Positions 11,430-22,248 of a DNA stretch of 64,000 nucleotides are shown here, in pieces (the stretch's first letter is position 1; each line of letters begins with the position of its first letter). Location: assembly GCA_030998225.1 (NCBI GenBank), contig JAPYXD010000738.1, positions 2,294,001-2,358,000 of the forward strand, written 5' to 3'. The translations under genes and the position numbers were made by a program. This stretch comes from Diplolepis rosae (taxonomy: Eukaryota; Arthropoda; Insecta; Hymenoptera; Diplolepididae). A model generated the notes under the pieces. That model worked only from the letters and a program-made list of their open reading frames with translations, had not been told where the DNA came from and searched no databases.

Positions 11430-12324
11430 ATATATAAAAAAAAACAACGCCTGTTGGAGGTAAGAAAAACCTTCGCGCCACGTAGCAACGCATGCAATAG
11501 TTTCCCTATTCAAATCATATTCTAATACGACTGCCTTATTCCATAGAACTTTTAATGCGACCATCATCACCTTCTTAATCATAGACTCCATTCCTGGTCT
11601 TAAATTTTTACATATTTCAGGGCAAAATTCTCATTGAGCCGTTATTGGTTTAGCGAGTCTAATCTTGCGATCTCCTCAAAAATACCGTTTTCGATATCTG
11701 AAACCGATCTGCTCCCAGGTGCAATGTCGTCATCAGAATCAAGGACAACCAACTCTGAAAGTTTTTTGTTACCAGATACAATGTCGTTATCAGAGTCAAG
11801 AGCACCCAACTCCGGAAGTTTTGCGTCCCCAGATGCAATGTCGTCATCAGAATCAAGGACAACCAACTCCGGAAGTTTTGTGTTCCCAGATACAATGTCG
11901 TTATCAGAGTCAAGGGCACCCAAATCCAGAGGTTTTCGTGCCCGCTTTGATGGTGGACATTCCTCGGAAAGGAAGCTGGTGACCGATTGCCTACCAGTGG
12001 ATGGTTGACTCGGGATAGGGGCGGGCCATGAAACGTTATTCAATATTTTATCGAATAAAGCCAGGAATTCCTTATTGTTTCTAACTCTATTAAAATATCT
12101 TCTCCTCTGGATGGAAGAGGGCGAGGAGAATTTATGAATCTGGTATTAATAGAGACGCCCCGTGCATCAACAGAGGGTGGAGGAACGGGACAGATCTCAT
12201 GAGTGGAAGTTCCATTGGGGTACGAAATTGCGGTAGCTGCCTGCAGATAAGCGTCTCTTTTCTCCTTCCAGACTTTTCTCCACTGTTTACGTGACCGGGT
12301 ATTCTCTGGCGGATCTAAAGGCAT
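11430..12324 (-). pseudogene. gag: gag remnant with 19-residue acidic repeats, element A
   Basis: The frame opens at 12324 (MPLDPPENTRSRKQWRKVWK), shifts near 12080, and continues at 12043-11642 into a Ser/Asp-rich region, then through further frameshifts to about 11430 (blocks KVLWNKAVVLEYDLNRE and WREGFSYLQQ). Its place, first after the primer site and before RT, supports gag, although no zinc knuckle or capsid homology region is recognisable. The middle consists of four copies of a 19-residue acidic unit (LDSDNDI/LDSDDDI). I am confident it is coding sequence of this element, less so of the exact capsid or nucleocapsid roles. Confidence 0.55.
11715..11935 (-). repeat. 57-bp tandem repeat inside gag
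   Basis: The marker CAATGTCG recurs at 11722, 11779, 11836 and 11893, an exact 57-bp period (19 codons, frame-preserving). Units alternate between two subtypes (VVLDSDDDI and GALDSDNDI), suggesting a dimer that was duplicated. Confidence 0.9.
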
Positions 12325-12857
12325 CTTTGATTAGTAAGCTCAAGAGGTGCCCAACTCGGAATTTTAACAAAGGATATCCCTTAAGGTGACTTACTAAAAT
12401 TTACTTAGAAAAAATGTATTCCTTAGTTTGAATTGCCAATTCGGATACTTTCAAGCTTTGACTTGAACCTTAGAGGAGGTTTCGACGGCCGGAGGCACTT
12501 TCTAGTCTCCTTCGAAATCCGAACTAATAACTCAAAGAAAGAGATACACTTTTTCTTTTCCTTTCTTTCGCTTGACAAAAACAAAAGAAAGGGAAATTCA
12601 TACACATATGAAGAAAAACATACTGCTGAATTTTATATTCTTAAATTTGAACCTGAATACAAAATATTATTTTGTTTTGAAAAGTAATAAATAGAACTCC
12701 GCAGGAGAATACTGTCTTAAGTAGAATCCCCACACAACGTTTTCCCAAAAGTTTGTATTTTTTTCGGTAGCCACGGACTATCTGTCAAAAATTTCCGATG
12801 TATATAACAGAAAAAAAGAAAAAAACTAAGCCTAAAAAGAAGAAAAAAATAAACAAT
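12325..12857 (-). other. 5' leader of element A
   Basis: Untranslated leader between the repeat array near the primer site and the first gag ATG. Purine-rich and pyrimidine-rich tracts are present but no gene is supported; the short open frames on either strand have no recognisable product. Confidence 0.5.
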
Positions 12858-13085
12858 AAACTTAGTAAAACTTTAGCACAGCAAAGGTGGGCTCAAGAAA
12901 AGGTTCAACCCTTTCGAGAGGAGAATCCACCTTAAATTTAGTAAAACTTTAGCAGAGCAAAGGTGGGCTCAAGAAAAGGTTCAACCCTTTCGAGAGGAAA
13001 ATCTACAATAAATTTAGTAAAACTTTAGCGGAGCAAAGGTGGGCTCAACAAAAGGTTCAACTCTTTCGAGACGAACATCCCAACA
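12858..13085 (-). repeat. 76-bp leader repeat, three copies
   Basis: AAA(C/T)TTAGTAAAACTTTAGC starts at 12858, 12934 and 13010, giving three copies of a 76-bp unit that also contains CAAAGGTGGGCTC and TTTCGAGA. It lies just downstream of the primer site in the element's direction, where packaging or enhancer/insulator sequences lie in gypsy elements. The function is not shown by the sequence. Confidence 0.9.
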
Positions 13086-13094
13086 CTGCCACCA
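13077..13094 (-). other. primer binding site, tRNA-Leu-like (element A)
   Basis: On the minus strand, six bases from the 5' LTR, the sequence is TGGTGGCAGTGTTGGGAT. It differs at two positions from the complement of the 3' end of animal tRNA-Leu (AAG/TAG), TGGTGGCAGCGGTGGGAT. The tRNA assignment comes from memory of that tRNA end and should be checked. Confidence 0.6.
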
Positions 13095-13100
13095 ACTATT

Positions 13101-15095
13101 TGTTACGACCGGGCAATTTTGATTTTAAACAAAATTTTCAAAACCAACCATCCCACTCACAGACCTGAAAAGAGGCGTTACAAGAGAAGAAATGAGTTGT
13201 AATTGCCTTAGTTTGTTCGCCGGAGGAACCAAACAGTCAAAGTAATTCACATCACTTTGTTTATTTTATTTATTGTGGGTGATCGTCCTCTGAGCTCTAT
13301 TTCCTGAGGAAATACCATGCTCTGCCTAGCCTTGAGTTCCTGTAAGCGTTATGGTTTTCAAATAACATTAGATTTCAATTTACCGTGAACTGACACAAAA
13401 TTCATTCACCAGAGTAGTGGTGGGGTTATTTAGACAAAGGCAATTCTTAAAAATTGTAATGTGTCACAAATAACATACTTTTGTCGATATTAAAATTTAT
13501 CAAATTTTTACGGTAGAAAGCTTAAAAATCTATAGTACGGCACAAAATTATTGCGATAGAAAGCTTAAAAATCTACAATACGGCACAAAATTATATAATT
13601 TGTTTGTATTAAACATTCTGTTATTACTCAAATTTACCAAAATTTTTACGACCTTAACACTACCGCCTGACCTTCGGACGAGAAGAGTCGACGGGCAAAA
13701 ATTCAATTCGTTTTACAAAAAAAAAAATAATCATCGGCTGTCGCTGAGATTAATTTTAGAATTGCTGCGGAAGTCAGCTGTAAGCTCAGGTGATAGAGAG
13801 ACAGAGAGAGCGCGAGAGAGGGAGGTCGAGATTACATACTCTTACCTTGCTTTCCTGGGCCATAAATTCCTCCTGGGTTTCCCTAGCGGCACACAACACT
13901 ACTCTCACTTGCACGCCGCGAGGTGTCACTCCAAAGGCTACCGCGAAATTCTGTCGTAATTTTTGCACAAGCCCCAGATTTATTTATTTTTTGAGTTTTT
14001 AAATACGTCGAATCGCACCGATTTTACCGATGTGGTCTTACAAATCGGGGTGATATGCGCACAAGCTTCTCAGCTTTCTTGTTCATTCGAAACACAGTGG
14101 TTACCACTTGGTTTCACTCCCGAACTGGACCGGTTGCACACAGCTTTTAAATTTTTTTTTAATTTGCTTCTAAATTTGTTTCTAAAATTGTTTCTAGATT
14201 TGTTTCCAAAATTGTTTCTGAATTTGTTTCTACGCGATTCGTTTACCCAATTTACGTCCCGAAACACCCCCTAGTGTACTCGAATTTTCGACTCTGAGGA
14301 GCTTTCGGAGTCACTCTCACGACGCGATTCGTGATGAGAAACACGGACGGAGCGCAGGAACAGTCACCTGTCCCTTTTTCCACTCGACCCGCTGGACATC
14401 TTGTCCGCCCGAGAAATCGAAAGGAATGCCGGCGAGGATCGGTAAAAATTACCGTCGTGGGTGTATGCATGGAAGGGACTTTTGCGAATTTGTAACTTGA
14501 CTCCTGCTGACTACTGTGAGAACGAAGGCAGGATGTGGCGCGACCTTAAAATGCTGATGCTGATAACGCGCCAGCTAAACAGTTTTGCAGGACACGTGCA
14601 CTAGTGTCAAATCAAAGTCAATCGTTTAATTCTCGTTCATTAGAATTATCGTTTCAATAATAATTATTATTATACAGTTAATTATTATTATAATAAGTAT
14701 CGTCAAATAATTAATCATTATAACAATAATTATTATTATGTAATCATTCATCATTATAACGATTATTTTTATTAGGTGATACTACGAATGTCGCTCAAAT
14801 TATTAATTCGTATTTTTATCAGCATTTTAAGGTTGCGCTGGAACTCTATTGCATTAAGAGAGCCAGAATATGAAGGAGAGTTGTCGCCACCCCTTCCCCG
14901 CGCTCTCCTTATCTCCCTCAAATGAACTGTAGTGCAGCGAGTGCACGTGTGATTGACGGCTAGAAGAAAGAAAAAGAACAGACGAGAAAGAAAAGAGAGT
15001 CTCGGCCACGACACACATGATACAATTACGCGTTGGCCACGGGAGTATCTTATCTTTGATTTGATTACTCCCGTCTCGTAGAGTCAACTGTAACA
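13101..15095 (-). repeat. LTR of element A (5' LTR)
   Basis: 1,995 bp, direct repeat of 4543-6544. It would hold the promoter for the element. It ends at the AGCG duplication (15096-15099), exactly where the LINE reverse transcriptase resumes. Confidence 0.9.
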
Positions 15096-16893
15096 AGCGG
15101 ACAGCCAATATTTGCAAGCTTATCGAGTAAAATTTTTATATCTACATTGTCAAAAGCACCTTTTACATCAAGAAAGGCCGCAAACATATCTTTTTTTGTA
15201 CGGAAAGCTGTTTGAACAGAGATCGTCAAATTAAGCAAATTGTCGTCACACGACTGACCTTTACGAAAGCCACTCTGGCTATTTCGAAGTATATTTTTCG
15301 ATTCCACCCACCATTGTAATTTACTCTTAATCATTGTTTCGAACAATTTACATAAAGCAGAAGTGAGTGCAATCGGCCTATAGCCTTTGTTTTCTGGTTT
15401 TTTTGTAAGGTGGACATAAGATTTTTTCCAGTCCGGAGGAAAATCGCTAATTTCGTACATTTCATGTTAAATATCGAGAAGAAGGAGCTTGTATTTAATC
15501 GGAAGCTGTTGCAGAGTATAGTAATCTATACCGGCAAGACCAGGTGATGAGTTAGTGTTACGAGTATCCAATGTATGATAAAATTCAACAAAATTGAAGG
15601 GGGTTTCGAGGAAATCATTTGATTGACATTTTGGTAAGTAATCGGTATTTGCTCGTGTTGTGATTGAAGGGCAGAGTTTGTTAAGGACTTCTAATTTTTT
15701 TTCATGTTCAAATTTTCTGGAACATGCGAAACATTAATCTTAATCCATTTGTTTTTGAGTATTTTGCTGGTATTCCAAACATAATGACCGTCAGTCAAAA
15801 AGTTGATGGTATTCGCGAACTTAATGTAACTTTCTTTCTTTTTTCTTTCGAATGTTTTTTTTTTTGATAAAGCATGAAGTTTTTTATATTCTATAAAATC
15901 ATCAAGGTCCTTAGTTTTTTTCCATTCTTTAAAAGCGGCACTTCTCTGCTTTTCGACCTCGTTACATTCCTCATTCCACCATTTTACAGGATTACGATGG
16001 ATTTTGATATTTACTAATTTTTTTATGGGCGTGTTACCTGTGACAGCTGAGGTTATTTGATTAACGAAATATTCATATTTATGACTTGCGCTTAAGTTAC
16101 AGTAATCGTTGGTTAAAAAATTAACAAACGAGTCTATCAGAGTTTGCGATACATTATCCAAATTTGTTTGTGTCGATCTAATTTTGTGGCTTTTTTTATG
16201 ATAAATGTGTTTTTCCGCGCAGAATTTAACTTAAATTGGATAGTGGTCAGAGCCCCAAGTCTCGTCGTTCACTTCAACATCTATTTCTTCGGCTATATTT
16301 TCGGTCGACAACATTAAGTCAATATTCTAGGAGGAGGTAACGTCAATGTGAGAGTATGAGTCGTTGTTATGAATAAAAAACTTGTATTTATCAATACATT
16401 TGAGTAAGTTTGCATTCTTGGTGTCCGATTTATTACAATTCCAATCTACACGATGAGAATTAAAATCTCCAACAATTATGCAGTTTTTTTCATTTTTGAA
16501 ATTTTGAAATACTTTGTCCCATTCTTCAAGTGGAAAGACAGGGTCAGGGACTCTATAGCATGCAATTAGACTAACGGCTGGTTCGATATTATTGATTTTG
16601 ATTCCGCATATTTCAAATGTGTTGTCAGGTATGTCAAAATTTTTTATTTTGCGATAAGCTAAATTCGATCGAATTAGTAACAAAATGCCTCCTCCAGAAG
16701 AGTGTGTTCTATCTAGCATATAACTTACGAAACCTGGAAACTTGATGTTCGTGATATTTTTGTGTAGCCAACTTTCGACGCAGACGAAGACGTCAATATC
16801 CACGAGAGCAGTCTCTATATCCTTTTTATGCTTGAGAAAACTTCTGGCGTTCCAGTAGAGTATTTTAACCGGCTTTTTAATTGTGGATGCCAT
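15096..16893 (-). pseudogene. LINE ORF2, first half: endonuclease and RT N-terminus
   Basis: ORF2 starts at 16893, separated from the ORF1 stop by one base (TAAAATG), a stop-restart arrangement. Residues 1-190 form an APE-type endonuclease (KILYWNARSFLKHK, VCVESWLH, GGGILLLIR, VGDFNSHR), ending with the catalytic SDHYPI at about 16234-16255. The RT begins near 15440 (PENKGYRPIALTSALCKLFE, SGFRKGQSCDDNLL, FAAFLDVKGAFDNV) and is cut at 15096 by element A; it continues at 4542. Inactivating lesions: TAG at 16327-16329, TAA at 16231-16233, a frameshift in an A-run near 15700 and a stop near 15467. The endonuclease nicks target DNA and the RT copies the element RNA in place; this copy cannot. Confidence 0.85.
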
Positions 16894-16894
16894 T

Positions 16895-18307
16895 TTAAGA
16901 AATTAATGAAGATTCCGAATCGTTGATGTCTGATTCATCGTTGGAACTGAGGGTCTCTGAATTGTTTGCAGCTTCTATTTTTTTGATATTCCTAGTGATG
17001 CGATTCTTCAGTTTTCGGTCTACACTAGGATATGTATCTCTGAGCATTTGGACAAGACCAGGAATATCGGTAGTGAATTTTTGGGCAACCTCTAGTGGGC
17101 TCGAACTTCCATATGTTTCTTTAAGGAAAGCAGTTAAGTTGTCGAATTCGAGAGGATAATTATCGCTATTAACTAAGAAGAAATTTTCTGCTGGAGCGAT
17201 TTGTGTTTCGATTTCTTGTTGGGAGCAGAATATATTAGATGTTTTTTTGAGAGGCTTCTCTTGAGATTTATTTCCGGATTTACTAGATTGAACGAGAGCA
17301 TCTTGATAATTATCGCTATTAACTAAGAAGAAATTTTCTGCTGGAGCGATTTGTGTTTCGATTTCTTGTTGGGAGCAGAATATATTAGATGTTTTTTTGA
17401 GAGGCTTCTCTTGAGATTTATTTCCGGATTTACTAGATTGAACGAGAGCATCTTGTCCTTCTGGTCGCGACTGGCCCATCGTCGACAGCGTAGAGCTGGA
17501 AAGATTGCTGAACGATCTCTTTAGTCCCGCGTTAGGAGTAGGTGCAGGTGGTGGGGGCATTGGTGGCATCACTGGAGGAGAGCTTAGTGTATCTACTAGT
17601 TCTGAATTATCTGTGCTTTTCATATTTTCGTTTTGTTGTGGTACTATACTTGTAATATCCACGGTTTCAGTGTTTTGATTTTGAGCGGCTTGTGTACTAT
17701 TCAATGTCTCCTTTTGCGTGTTGTTGACTGATTCTTGCATGGGACACTATTTGCCGAGGTGTCTCTCTTCCTTGCATAGGAAGCAGGTAGCTTTCTTGCC
17801 GGAAAAGTAGATCCAATAGGTCGTGCTATCGTACTCTATTCTCATATTTTCCGGCAGTTTTTCAATGTCTTCAGGATTAATATATACATGTCTTCTAAAG
17901 CTCATGACATGCGCGTATGCTGGATCATTAATGCTTGCTCTGATGCATGTGATTTGTGAAACTGGAGTAATATCAAGTGCTTTGATTTTATCTTCGATGA
18001 CGTAATGAAAAATTATAGGGCACACGTTGGAAATAATAATTCTCTTGGCTTTAGCAATCAGAGGTCTGAATGCCAACGTGTGCGGCTCTATGTTTACTTT
18101 CGTGCCTGGTTCTGTAAGCTTGTCGACTAGTTCTTGATTACTTAAATAGACACAATTTCTGCCATTGGAAATTCTTGAAACGAAAAGGACGTTGACTGGC
18201 TTAACAATTTTTCCTACAGCAAGGGTGTAATCTTTAATTGTTTGAACTTCAATTACGTCCGTGACAACTGCTTGGTCTTTTTTTGGAAACTGAATTTTCT
18301 GTGCCAT
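16895..18307 (-). pseudogene. LINE ORF1 (gag-like) with zinc knuckle, one stop
   Basis: ORF1 of the same LINE, an RNA-binding gag-like protein. The first part (18307-17747) ends in a CCHC zinc knuckle, CFLCKEERHLGK, broken by a TAG at 17747-17749 immediately before the last Cys; the frame then continues open to 16895. The second part contains a Pro-rich tract (PPVMPPMPPPPAPTP), a perfect 150-bp tandem duplication and an acidic Ser-rich tail. I see one CCHC unit; I-clade ORF1 proteins often have more. ORF2 follows after one base. Confidence 0.75.
17155..17454 (-). repeat. perfect 150-bp tandem duplication in LINE ORF1
   Basis: Bases 17155-17304 and 17305-17454 are identical by eye. The unit is 50 codons, so the frame is preserved. 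In such a degraded element the identity implies either a recent slippage event or an assembly duplication. Confidence 0.9.
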
Positions 18308-18714
18308 CCTAGATTACGATACTTTGGTGCTATTTACTTTCTGTGGGGAGTTGGTTACTTCTTGGGTGAAATTACTTTGTGCGATGCCGCCCCTGTAGTC
18401 AGAGGTCACCTCCACGGTGTTGCACAATTGTGATAGTGCTCTGGCACTATCTAACTGCAATACACTAAAACAACAGCAATGGATAAATTGAATCACACAC
18501 GCGGTGAACGCCTTAAACTACCATGCGACAGTGTAATCACTCATTCGCGCTCCGATTTGTAAACACGTCTTACCTCGACTAAGGTTGAGACGAGCCCATT
18601 TATTGTTCTATTTATTACAATTATTTTTAGAAAACTTGGTATTCATAATATCATTTTATCGTAATATTATCATTAATAAATAGTTCTTTATTTTTCGAAT
18701 GGAGATTAAGAATA
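18308..18714 (-). other. probable LINE 5' untranslated region
   Basis: About 400 bp upstream of ORF1, moderately GC-richer than its surroundings up to about 18600. It probably holds the internal promoter of the LINE; no defined boundary or target duplication was found because the 3' end of the element is also lost. Confidence 0.4.
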
Positions 18715-19600
18715 AAGGGTTTTCCAATAGGGACATAACAATTTTGTACCTTTATATAAACGGACACTTAAACTTTTTTAATGAACTGTCAATGTCAAAA
18801 CGTTAGTTAAAGTCAACATTTTCATCATTGTAAAGTTCACGAACCAGCAACGTTTGGAAATTATTAAAAATTACTACCGAAATTCTGAGTCTGTGGTCAC
18901 AACTTTAAGAGCGCTTACTCAAATTTTCGGTCCTAATAATCGTCCCTCCCGACAGGCTGTGCGTGCTATAGTGGATAAGTTCGAGACCAAATTCACACTA
19001 TTGGACGTTCCGGTGCCAAAAAGACGTCGTATTGCTCGAAGCGAAGAAATAATCGCAGCCGTAAGTGCATCGATTCAAAATGAGCCAAATCAGTCGAGTC
19101 CACGTCGTTCTCAAGAATTGGGCATCGCTCAAACGACACTGTGGCGTATTATGCGAAAGGATGTTGGCCTAAATGCTTTCAAGATTAAATTGACTCAAGA
19201 ACTAAAGCCACTTGATCATTTGAAACTTCGAACAATCAATTTATTGAAAGGCAAATTCGGTGAACGTGTTATCTCGAGAAATGGTCCGGTCGAATGGCTG
19301 CCTCGTTCATGCGATCTAACGCCATTGGATTTCTTTTTATGGGGCCATATCAAGTGACTGTCTATGCCAACAAGCCAGCAACTTTAGACGACCTCAAAGA
19401 CAACATGCAACGCGAAATTGCCAACGTTCCGGTCGAAATGTGTGCCAGAGTGATGGGAAATTGGTTCCAAAGGATCGAACGCTGTAAACAGGCTCGTGGT
19501 GGTCATATGAACGATACCGAATTTCATTCATAAAATGTAATGCTTGTACTACACTCACAATAAATTTGAACTCAATATTTTGATTGGGTTAACAAATCAC
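18715..19600 (+). mobile_element. mariner-superfamily element, internally deleted
   Basis: Left end AAGGGTTTTCCAATAGGGAC follows TA (18713-18714) and closely resembles the terminal repeats of the MITE at 62854-63429. The right end is decayed; only TTGATTGGGTTAAC near 19578 hints at it, so 19600 is approximate. Confidence 0.7.
18830..19533 (+). pseudogene. Tc1/mariner-type transposase remnant
   Basis: Two N-terminal DNA-binding modules are preserved: LEIIKNYYRNSESVVTTLRA with FGPNNRPSRQAVRAIVDKFE, then a second helix-turn-helix with SPRRSQELGIAQTTLWRIMR. After LTQELKPLDH the sequence jumps to LLKGKFGERVISRNG and PRSCDLTPLDFFLWGHIK, so the central part with the first two catalytic Asp residues is deleted. 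A frameshift near 19355 leads into the tail (ANKPATLDDLKDNM ... RGGHMNDTEFHS). This two-HTH family is often annotated in insects as Tc3-like transposase. The same domain pattern, more reduced, is at 62961-63270. Confidence 0.85.
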
Positions 19601-19827
19601 TATGAAGACATACTAAAAAAAACCTTCTAAAATATTAATTCAGTTTTATTATTAAATGTTTAAACTTCATTAGTTCTAAAAATATTTAGAACTATGAAAA
19701 AATCCGTGTTTATACTAAAAGTATTGCAAGTGCCATTTTTTACTATATAATGTGACACGTTTGAGGACATGTCTGCTATTATATTGACCCAAAATTCATA
19801 GAATTTTTAATTAGTCTTTTAATGTAT
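19601..19827. repeat. left arm of the foldback repeat that element B entered
   Basis: Bases about 19740-19815 contain ATGTCTGCTATTATATTGAC, the inverted complement of about 38285-38335 on the far side of element B, and also match 52520-52560. Thus B landed inside a foldback-like repeat. The last four bases, GTAT, are the target duplication. Confidence 0.7.
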
Positions 19828-20655
19828 TGTTACGTCACAAGTAAGCAAATATACTTACTTTGATCGAAGATTCCTCGTTTTAAGTTAGGATCGAATGATC
19901 CTCGCTTAGGGATGAGGATAAGTCAATGAAAGACACAATGATTATGAAAATAATACAAATTGAATTTATTTTATTGGTTAAAAGGTCAGAATACACATTC
20001 GTTAAGACAATTCTTATATAATGTAGGCAGAGGCTGGTTGGTACATGGGTGAGAAAGAGACAAAGAATAAAGATAGAGAGAGAGAGGTTCGGTACCTTTA
20101 TGTTGAGGGTTAATCCACACGGCGGTGAGTTGTAAGTACTGGATCCCCACAGGTGTATTCCAAGTGTGTGATAGAGACGGAGTTATAGGCCGCACAGTTA
20201 TATTCCGTAAAGGGCGGTGATCCAAATTTATGACACTGTTCGAAGATCTTTACAAAGATCTATACAAGTCTACGATGACTTTTACGACTCCCGAACTTGG
20301 ATTTTAAATTGTCCCGGTCGAATTTTATTAATCTCAAACTCAGAGATTTTCGAAGTTAAATTGAAATGCCGCACTGGACTATTGTCGCGAGACCGGTTAT
20401 AAATCCGAAGGGAAATTTAAGTGTCGAACTAGACGAAGAATTTACTGACTGCTTTCTCTTGGTGTGGGCCTCTTTTATATTTTTTCATACAAATTGACGG
20501 TCAGCGAAAATCGTGACGTAGTCATATCTTCTTAGAGGAGAAGGGGCCCTACTTCCCCTACTCCCTATTCCCCTTTATCGACTTTCTCATAGATTTCTTA
20601 ACTCAATCCAGCCTGTATGTATTATATACATTCAAATACGTCGCGGTACGTGACA
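19828..20655 (-). repeat. LTR of element B (3' LTR)
   Basis: 828 bp; plus-strand ends TGTTACGTCAC and ACGTGACA, so the ends include a short imperfect inverted repeat. Matches 37291-38116 with roughly 14 differences by eye. Confidence 0.9.
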
Positions 20656-20672
20656 CCTCCCCCCTCAGTTCG
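20656..20672 (-). other. polypurine tract of element B
   Basis: On the minus strand GAACTGAGGGGGGAGG abuts the 3' LTR directly. It is the expected primer for plus-strand DNA synthesis and confirms the element's orientation. Confidence 0.8.
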
Positions 20673-22248
20673 AGCGCGGGGAGTTAACGATCCGCGATCG
20701 AAACTTCGGTAGAAGAATACATTTTTAATCCTAGATGCTTACTCATTCAAGTACATATTTTCAATTTAATTTGCCAATTTATAACATAAAAATTTTGTTT
20801 ATACATAATTATAGGAATTGACATTTTCAATTATTGTTGCGAATTAAAAATTTATAACAAGTTTTACATAAATTCATAGTAATAACGGAGGATACAAGTC
20901 TGGAAATATTATAATCATTGATTACATATGTTATAGTGGTGATTAGGTAATTTAAAATTTTTTTCTTTGATTGATAATAACTATTTAAACTTACAACATG
21001 ATGATTGTTGATGAAAAGAAGATTAAAAATTGTAAAATTTCATCGATTAGATATAAAATAGTAAAGAGCAATTTACAAGTATTACGATGGTTGATGTATA
21101 CATTAGCAAAAAGAGAAATTGACATATATAATATTAATAATACAGATTAAAAATAATATTTAGATCGTTGATAACATATATTAATTAATAGACGTTGTAA
21201 CTTGGTACATTGAAGAGAAAAAACTTGGTTACGTCTAAAATTGATTTCTTCAAAACATGGCATAGCTATTGCTTATTATTACTTTTACATCTTTCTAAAA
21301 ATTAATTTCATGAACTTCAGTTTCATTGGTTTTTAATAAATGAATAAAATAATCATAAGAAAAACAATTTTACATAATCACAGGGTAATAGATTTTCCTA
21401 CAATTCTTGTACTTTTAATTGTTTTTCTAATCTTTCTTGTAAAATTAATAGAGTTATTTGTGCATGAAACATACGAAGAATAGTAATTATTCAATTTGTT
21501 ATTGTTGCACATTAATTTCTATTGGAAAAGCAATTTTTACATTAACAATTTTGTAACGCCATCGCATAGTATACATTTACAGACTCAATATTTGTAGAAA
21601 CTGTTCTTCCAATAGGATGGGAATCGAGAAAAGTTCCCTTGATGGAAGAAAAAACAAAATTGAAATTATATTTATGATGGCACCGATTAAGAAGTGCTTA
21701 TTTATTCTTGTCAGAAAAAGTCCTTTTTTTCATCCACAAAAGGAGAAAAGTACAAATATGTCTATATTTTTCTTTAAGTGATAAAATATAATGTTGACTC
21801 GAATGAAAACTAGCATATGTCTTTCTAAAAAGGTTATTAGTTTGTCTTTTGAAAGGTTGGTGAACAAAAATAAAATTGATTAAATTAAATGCAAAGAAAT
21901 TACACATAAGAATTTTAATGAAATATAATTTCTTTGTGATGATATTGGATTATTAGTTTTTGCTGAACAGAAGAGAAAAGTTAAACATTTTTGATTAATT
22001 TGATAGATACTTGCTAGTTTGAGAAGTTTAATTTACTCTGAAAAAAAAAGACACGAAATATATTGAAATTTTTTGATTGGTATTTGAAGGTACAGTGAGC
22101 TTCTCGAATCTCTGAAATAGAAAAAATAAGATTAGAATAAAATTTCAAAAGATCTTTTGTTTAAAACATTTCCTGGTTTAGTTATTCTAAACGCTTTGGT
22201 TTTATGCAAAGTTTATATTATTTTAGGTTTGGATTCAAATTCAGTTAA
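20673..22248 (-). other. 3' non-coding region of element B
   Basis: About 1.6 kb of AT-rich DNA between the integrase stop and the polypurine tract. There is no env-like frame and no membrane-protein signature on either strand. An env could once have been here, but nothing supports it. Confidence 0.6.

Larger units (their letters stand above)
4543..15095 (-). mobile_element. LTR element A: env-bearing gypsy (errantivirus-like), internally deleted
   Basis: A complete-ended LTR retrotransposon of 10,553 bp in minus orientation. The two LTRs (4543-6544 and 13101-15095) start TGTTACGA and end GTAACA, and are flanked by the 4-bp duplication AGCG (4539-4542 and 15096-15099). Removing the element and one AGCG restores the reading frame of the interrupted LINE reverse transcriptase, which proves the boundaries. 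Gene order in its own direction is primer site, gag remnant, RT fragment, linker, integrase, env. Protease, most of RT and RNase H are deleted. An env with a signal peptide and cleavage site places it with insect errantiviruses or a related gypsy lineage. Confidence 0.9.

Noticed and set aside
11634..12008. Plus-strand repeat-containing frame opposite gag of element A
   Set aside because: A frame-preserving repeat opens both strands; the minus strand is collinear with the rest of the element, so the plus frame is a shadow.
20673..22248. Search for an env gene in element B
   Set aside because: No frame longer than about 70 codons, no signal peptide, cleavage site or membrane anchor.
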